Shown one piece after another: positions 59,051 through 64,000 of a DNA stretch of 64,000 nt. The first letter of the stretch is position 1, and each line of letters starts with the position of its first letter. A model generated the notes under the pieces. That model saw only the letters and a program-made list of their open reading frames with translations. It did no database searches and was not told the origin of the DNA. Position numbers and translations under genes: made by a program. The stretch is from positions 107,967,467 to 108,031,466 of the forward strand of contig NC_044996.1 of the NCBI RefSeq assembly GCF_008728515.1, written 5' to 3'. The DNA comes from Papio anubis. Its lineage: Eukaryota; Chordata; Mammalia; Primates; Cercopithecidae.

Positions 59051-60706
59051 ATCAGAAACTATGGATCGTGGACACTAAAGAAAATAAAATTACAGACAAA
59101 TATCCCTGATGAACACAAATGCAAAAATACTCAACAAAATACTAGCAAACTGAATTCAATAGCATATTTAAAAGATCGCTCACCAGATCAAATGGAATAT
59201 ATTCCTGGAACACAAGGATAATTCAACATATGGAAAGCTATAAATATGACACACTATATTAACAGAACGATAGACAAAAACCATATGATCATCTCAATAT
59301 ATACAGAAAAGCATTTGATAAAATTCAACATTGTTTCCTGATAAACTCTCAACAAATTAGGTACAGAAGAACATATCTTAACACAATAAAGGCCATATAT
59401 GACAAGCCCACAGCTAATAGCATGCTTAGTGATGAAAAGTTGAAAGCTTTTCCTCTAAGATCAGGAACAAAGATGTCCATTCTCAAAACTTCTATTCAAA
59501 ATAGAACTGGAAGTCCTAGCCAGAGCAATTAGGCAAGAGAAAAAAAAAGGTATGAAATCAGAAAATAAAAAGTTAAACTATTTTCAGATAAAATGGTCTC
59601 ATATAGAGAAAACCAGGACTCTACCAAAAAACTGTTAGAAGTAATAAACGGATTTGGTTAAAGTAGGTACAGGATACAAAATCAGCATAAAAAGTTAGTA
59701 GTGTGGCTATACACTGATAATGAACTACCTACAAAATAAATCAGGAAAACAATCCCATTTACAGTTGCTACTAAAAAAGAAACCCCATTTAGGAGTAAAT
59801 GTAACCAAGGATGTAAAAGATGTGTACACTGCAAACTATAAAACACTGAAAAAATTTGGAAAAGTCATGAATAAATGGAAAGACACACTATTTTCATGGA
59901 ATGGAAGAATTAATATTGTTAAAATGTCCTTGCCACCCAAAGCAATCTACAGATTCAATGGAATCCCTATCAAAATTTCAATGACATTTTTCACAGAAAT
60001 AGAGAAAACGATTCAAAAATTCATGTTGAACTACAAAAGACCCCCAATAGCCAAAGCAGCCTTGAGGGGGAAAAAAGCTTGACACATCACAGTATTCGAC
60101 TTCAAAATATCCTACAATGCTAAAGTAATCAAAACTCCATTGTACTGGCATAAAAACAGACACATAGACAAATAGAACAGGACAGAGAGCCTAGACACAG
60201 ACCCATACATTTAATGGTCAACTGATTTTTCAAAAAGGGGCCAAGAACACATAATGGGAAAAGGAGGGTCTCTTCAATAAATGGTGGTAGGAAAACTGGA
60301 TATCCACATGCAAAAGAGTAAAATTGGACCATTATCTCACACTATATACAATAATCAACTGAAAATGGATTAAAGACCTAAAGGTAAGACCTGAAACTAT
60401 AAATCTACTAGTAGAAAACATAAGGGAAAAGGTACACGACATTGGTCTGGGCAATCGTTTTTTGAATATGATACCAAAAGAACAGGCAACAAAGGCACAA
60501 AAATAGACAAATTAGATTTCATCAAACTAAAAAGCTTCTGGACAGCCAAGGGAACAATAAACAGAATGAAGAGATAACCCATGGGATGGGAGAAAATATT
60601 TGCAAACTATACATCTGATAAGGAGTTAATAGCCAGAATATATAAGGAACTCAAAGAACTCAATAGCAAGAAAACAAATAGTCCAATTTAAAAATGGGTA
60701 ACGTTA

Positions 60707-61000
60707 GCCGGGCACAGTGGCTCATGCCTGTAATCCCAGCACTTTGGGAGGCCAAGGCAGGTGGATCACTTGAGGTCAGGAGTTCAAGACCAGCCTGGTT
60801 AACATGGTGAAACCCTGTCTCTACTAAAAATACAAAAAAATTAGCTGGGCGTGGTGGTGGGCACCTTGTAATCCCAACTACTTGGGAGGCTGAAGTAGGA
60901 GAATCACTTGAACCTGGGAGGCAAAGGTTGCAGAGAGCTGAGATTGTGCCACCACACTCCAGCCTGGGCAACAGAACGAGACTCCATCTCAAAAATAAAT
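60707..61000 (+). mobile_element. Alu (S) inside an L1
   Basis: GCCGGGCACAGTGGCTCATGCC to ACTCCATCTCAAAAATAAAT. The L1 phrase TTAAAAATGGGTAA is repeated as TTTAAAATGGGTAA beyond the tail, consistent with target duplication. Confidence 0.92.
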
Positions 61001-61317
61001 AACTTAAATTTAAAATGGGTAAAGTACCTGATAGACATTTCTCAAAGACATACAAACGGTCTACAAGTATATAAAAAAAAAAATGCTCAGCATCACTAAG
61101 GGAAATGCAAGTTGAAACCACAACTACATATACCCCACACTTATTAGAACAGCACTTATCAAAATGGTAAAAGACAACAAGTGTTGGTAAAGATATGAAG
61201 AAAAAGGAAAACCTTCAACACCATTGGTGGAAATGTAAATTAGTATAGCCATTTTGGAAAACAGAATGGAGGTTCCTCAAAAAATTTAAAAAGTACTACC
61301 ATATGATCCAGCAGTTC

Positions 61318-62925
61318 TGTCACAGGATTCTTGTGGTGTTGCTTCACCAGCCAGAAACCTCTGTGGCCAGTCTTTGCCTGAGTTTTGCTTGGGCCTGCTG
61401 AGGTCATTCCACCCACTCAGCCTGGCAGGCTACACTCGGCTCACACTACCAGCCTGGCTCCCATGCCTGCCAAGGGCAAGCCAGGCGTAGAGTGGTGAGG
61501 GGTGTGTCAGCAAGTATAGGGTCCAGCCTCTGTGCACAGCCAGACATGCTGACTGCAGCGGGGCAGGAAGCTCCAGATGCTGGCATGGGCGCTGGCTCCC
61601 TGCAAGGCTGTGGCTGGACCAGGCGTACTGCAATCAGCTTCCACGGCTGACACCAGGGAACACAGTGGTATCCAGAAGCTTGGAAAGCCAGGAACCACAG
61701 CACCCCAAACAGGGTGTCACAGCCCTGGCTCAGGGAACTCCTAGGTCTGGGCTCTCCGAAGGGAAGCAGCTCTTCTCTCCTTCTCTCTTTTTTCCTTCTT
61801 GTTGCCTACAATGTGGTGAGCAAGGGGTGTGTTTCAGCTCTTTTTGCCCTGCCATTGATGGGTTCCAAGTTCTTGTCCTTCATCCAGGAAGAATGAGGTA
61901 CATAGACAAGTGGAGGGTGAGCAAGGCAAAAAGGAGCTTTATTGAGCGACAGAACAGCTCAGAGGAGACCCACATTGGGTAGCTCCTCTCCACAGGCAGG
62001 GTGTCTTGATGAGTGTTCAGCTCTCAGCAGAGAGGACACCCTGGAGTGGGTAGCTCCTTTCCGCAGCTGGACATCTCATCCTTTCCTTGAGTCTGGCTGA
62101 ATCTGGGATTTTTATGTGCCTCAGAGGGGATGAAGTGCATGCTGACTGGTCCATGAGTGGCTATGGGTGGGCTGGGAAAAGCACCATAAGTTCCCACTCC
62201 AGTCTGTGTGACTGGCAGCCTGGCTCCCAGGCTTCAGGACTTCCCTGGCTTGAAGGTGGGGCTTCACTGGTAACCTATCCCTTTCTACTCAGGAGCCTGT
62301 CTGCCTCCCGCTGCTGTTCATGGCATCCAGGCTGTTTGTGCTGAGGGGTGCCTGCACGCCAGCACCAAACTGCCCTCAGCTCCACCTTGACCTCCCTCCC
62401 ATGCTTGTTGGCACCCACCTGGTCAGTTGCAACAGTGCCTGGGCTCAGCCTCAACTTTGCTCTGAGATCAGAGCGGGCACCAGGAGTGGGGAAAGGCCAG
62501 GCAGCAGGAGCAGGTACTTCTGAGCCTGCAGGGGCACGGGGGGCCTTCCCAGACCACCAAGAGTACAGAGATTACTGGGTCCACAGCCATGGCTGGGCAG
62601 CTACAGCTGCGCCTGGGAGGATGGGGCTCCGGTCTGCTCCTGGCCCCAAGGAGCACAGGGAGGCCTGGGTCTGCAGCCACAACTTGGGCAGCTGCAGCTG
62701 CACCCAGGAGCGTAGGGCTCCGGCCTGCTCCCAGCCCCCAAGGGCAAAGGAAGGCCAGGGTCCACAGCCATGACTTGGGTGGCTACAGCTGTGCCCAGGA
62801 GGGCAGGGCCTCTGCCTAGTCCCAGCCCCTGCTGGCTCCATGGAGTGAGCAGCCTTGGCCCTACCTCCCCTACTGCAGCCAGTGTCACGGCAGCGACTGC
62901 TCTAAGTGGGCCACTGCTGCCATCA
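61318..62925 (-). mobile_element. Solo LTR of a class I endogenous retrovirus, 1.6 kb, inserted in an L1
   Basis: Bounded by TG..CA and 4-bp flanks GTTC (61314) and ATTC (62926), both from the L1 phrase GCAATTCCAC. On the minus strand it contains GCTCAATAAAGCTCC, a clear AATAAA signal (complement at about 61936-61945). The right half is GC-rich, with tandem repeats of about 90 bp. No viral genes adjoin it. It resembles LTR1 (HUERS-P2 group) as I recall it, but this is not verified. The many ORFs listed here on both strands are by-products of GC-rich LTR sequence. Confidence 0.75.
62580..62835. repeat. Tandem repeat of about 90 bp, three units, within the LTR
   Basis: CCACAGCCATGGCTGGGCAG (62580), TGCAGCCACAACTTGGGCAG (62671) and CCACAGCCATGACTTGGGTG (62762) mark three successive units, each followed by AGCTGCACC-like and GGGCTCCGG-like blocks. 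A weaker fourth unit may precede at about 62490. Confidence 0.9.
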
Positions 62926-63265
62926 ATTCCACTATGGGTTATATATGCAAAAAAAGATAAATCAGTATGTCAAAGAGATATCCTAACTTACATGTTCATT
63001 GCAGCAGTGTTCACAATAGCCAAGATACGGAATCAACCTAAGTATCCTTCAACAGATACATGGATAAAGAAAATGTGGTATATGCTCACAATGGAATACT
63101 GTTCAGCCTTTAAAATGAAAGGATTTCCTGTCATTTGCAATGACATGGATAAACCTGAAGGGCATTAAGTGAAATAAGCCAAGCACAGAAAGTTATGTAT
63201 CATATAATCTCACTTATATGAAACTTAAAAAAGTTGAACTAATAGAAGCAGAGAGTAAGTGGTGG

Positions 63266-63639
63266 TGTATTAGTTTGTTCTTATGCTGCTAATAAAAACA
63301 TACCTGAGACTGGGTAATTTATTGGGGAAAAAAAAAAAAGAGGTTTAATGGACTCACAGTTCCACATGGTTGGGAGGCCTCACAATCATGGCAGAAGGCA
63401 AAGTAGGAGCAAAGGGGACGTCTTACATGATGGCAGGCAACAGAGGGTGTGCAGAGAAACTGCCCTTCATGAAACCATCAGATCTCATGAGACTTATTCA
63501 CTATCAGGAGAACAGCACGGGAAAGACCCACCCTCATGATTCAATTGCCACCCACCAGGTCCCTTCCCATGACACGTGGGGATTATGGGAGCTACAATTC
63601 AAGATGAGATTTAGGTGGGGACACAGCCAAACCATATCA
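63266..63639 (-). mobile_element. Solo THE1/MST-type LTR (MaLR), antisense, in the L1 3' UTR
   Basis: 374-bp LTR from TGTATTAGTTTG to AACCATATCA, with perfect 5-bp flanks GGTGG at 63261-63265 and 63640-63644. Close relative of the LTR at 34759-35111, with an A-run expansion at 63329-63340. Confidence 0.93.
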
Positions 63640-63955
63640 GGTGGCTATCAGGAACTGGGTGGGGGAAGATCAAAGAGATGTTGGTCACATGATACAAAAT
63701 TTCAGTTAGGAGGAATAAATTCAAGAGGTATACTGTACAACATGGTGACTATAGTTAATAACAATGTATTGTATACTTGAAAATTGCTGAAAAAGTAGAT
63801 TTTAAGTGATGTTACCACAAAAATGATATGTAAGGTAATGCATATGTTAATGAGCTCAATTTAGCCATCTTACAATATATACATATTTTAAAACATCATC
63901 TTAAACAAATCTATGTAATTTTCATCAATTAAATTTTAAATTAAAAAAGAGGACC

Positions 63956-64000
63956 GGCCGGGCGCGGTGGCTCAAGCCTGTAATCCCAGCACTTTGGGAG
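63956..64000 (+). mobile_element. AluY head, cut by the right edge
   Basis: GGCCGGGCGCGGTGGCTCAAGCC and onward to the window end. The first 45 bp of a young OWM-type Alu, inserted at the end of the L1. Confidence 0.92.

Larger units (their letters stand above)
59090..63950 (+). mobile_element. L1 (L1MA/L1PB-like), 5'-truncated, with three nested insertions
   Basis: Sense L1 from the ORF2 reverse-transcriptase part (GCAAAAATACTCAACAAAATAC, CAGAAAAGCATTTGATAAAATTC) to a 3' UTR ending in A-rich sequence near 63950. The longest open piece, at 59720-60082, encodes the region before the ORF2 C-terminus (GRINIVKMS, PIKISMTFF). The L1 is interrupted by an Alu (60707), a 1.6-kb LTR (61318) and a MaLR LTR (63266). 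Removing them restores collinear L1 order. It is dead: 5'-truncated and full of stops. Confidence 0.87.
30430..64000 (-). other. PRRG1: PRRG1 upstream (5') intron, open at the right edge
   Basis: All of the sequence to the right of the start-codon exon is upstream of it in gene orientation. No CpG-rich promoter region belonging to the gene is visible. The only GC-rich tract (about 62300-62900) is inside a retroviral LTR. The leader exon(s) and promoter are therefore probably beyond 64000, although a short non-coding leader exon within this interval cannot be excluded without transcript data. Confidence 0.7.

Noticed and set aside
59720..60082. 120-codon frame with good similarity to a reverse-transcriptase protein
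   Set aside because: It is the decayed end of L1 ORF2, in an L1 that is truncated and interrupted. Not a host gene.
61430..62888. Cluster of overlapping open frames on both strands
   Set aside because: All sit in the GC-rich LTR, where stops are rare by composition. Repetitive peptides reflect the 90-bp DNA repeats. No signal of a real protein.
62300..62900. CpG island as the PRRG1 promoter
   Set aside because: The GC-rich sequence belongs to a retroviral LTR inserted in an L1, with target duplication at its ends. It is rich in CTG and CAG rather than CpG.
1..64000. CRISPR array, operon, riboswitch or prokaryotic defence system
   Set aside because: Repeat content, spliced gene structure and composition are those of a primate chromosome. 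No regularly spaced short repeats with unique spacers were seen.
1..64000. Apparent excess of Alus opposite to the gene's direction (11 of 17 on the plus strand)
   Set aside because: The numbers are too small to distinguish from chance, although such a bias is known for introns in general.

Overview
This window is primate nuclear DNA: AT-rich, non-coding for nearly all of its length, and crowded with Alu, L1, L2, MIR, DNA-transposon and LTR repeats. Seven young Alu copies share a head reading GGCTCAAGCC, and most of them also carry GAGATCCGGCCACTG in the right monomer. I associate that combination with Old World monkey AluY subfamilies, so a cercopithecoid such as a macaque or baboon is more likely than human. 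This is inferred from memory of the subfamilies, not from an alignment.

One protein-coding gene can be supported. It lies on the minus strand and I recognise it as PRRG1 (proline-rich Gla protein 1, X-linked in primates). Two of its exons are here. A 51-bp exon at 30379-30429 holds the last 41 nt of the 5' leader, the ATG and the first 10 coding bases. A 161-bp exon at 10354-10514 encodes the end of the propeptide and most of the Gla domain. Joined, they give 57 uninterrupted codons. The transmembrane and proline-rich cytoplasmic part must lie beyond the left edge, and the first exon and promoter beyond the right edge or in an exon I cannot recognise. The window is therefore a gene interior: a 19.9-kb intron between the two exons, more than 10.3 kb of the following intron, and more than 33.5 kb of the preceding one.

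Layout. 1-10353: intron with Alus, an antisense L1 3' end, an old L2-like LINE, an L1 and a truncated THE1 element. 10354-10514: Gla exon. 10515-30378: intron with a Tigger copy broken by an Alu monomer, MIRs, an L1 carrying a Tigger insertion, a MER2-type element, another Tigger element, and two LTRs. 30379-30429: start-codon exon. 30430-64000: intron with a solo LTR7, MER20, a THE1/MST solo LTR, an MLT1 LTR inside an L1, a complete 2.4-kb MaLR provirus (42221-44632), more Alus, an AT-rich palindromic tract, a HAL1-like stretch, and an L1 (about 59090-63950) broken by an Alu, a 1.6-kb retroviral LTR and a THE1/MST LTR.

I see no new gene system, CRISPR array, operon or RNA gene. The most useful unexplained signals are small rearrangements: a 20-bp insertion in an Alu that matches sequence 560 bp away, an approximately 50-bp segment re-used 1.75 kb away beside an AT-rich palindrome, three near-perfect fold-back sequences, and one young Alu full of single-base indels that looks like uncorrected long-read sequence rather than biology.
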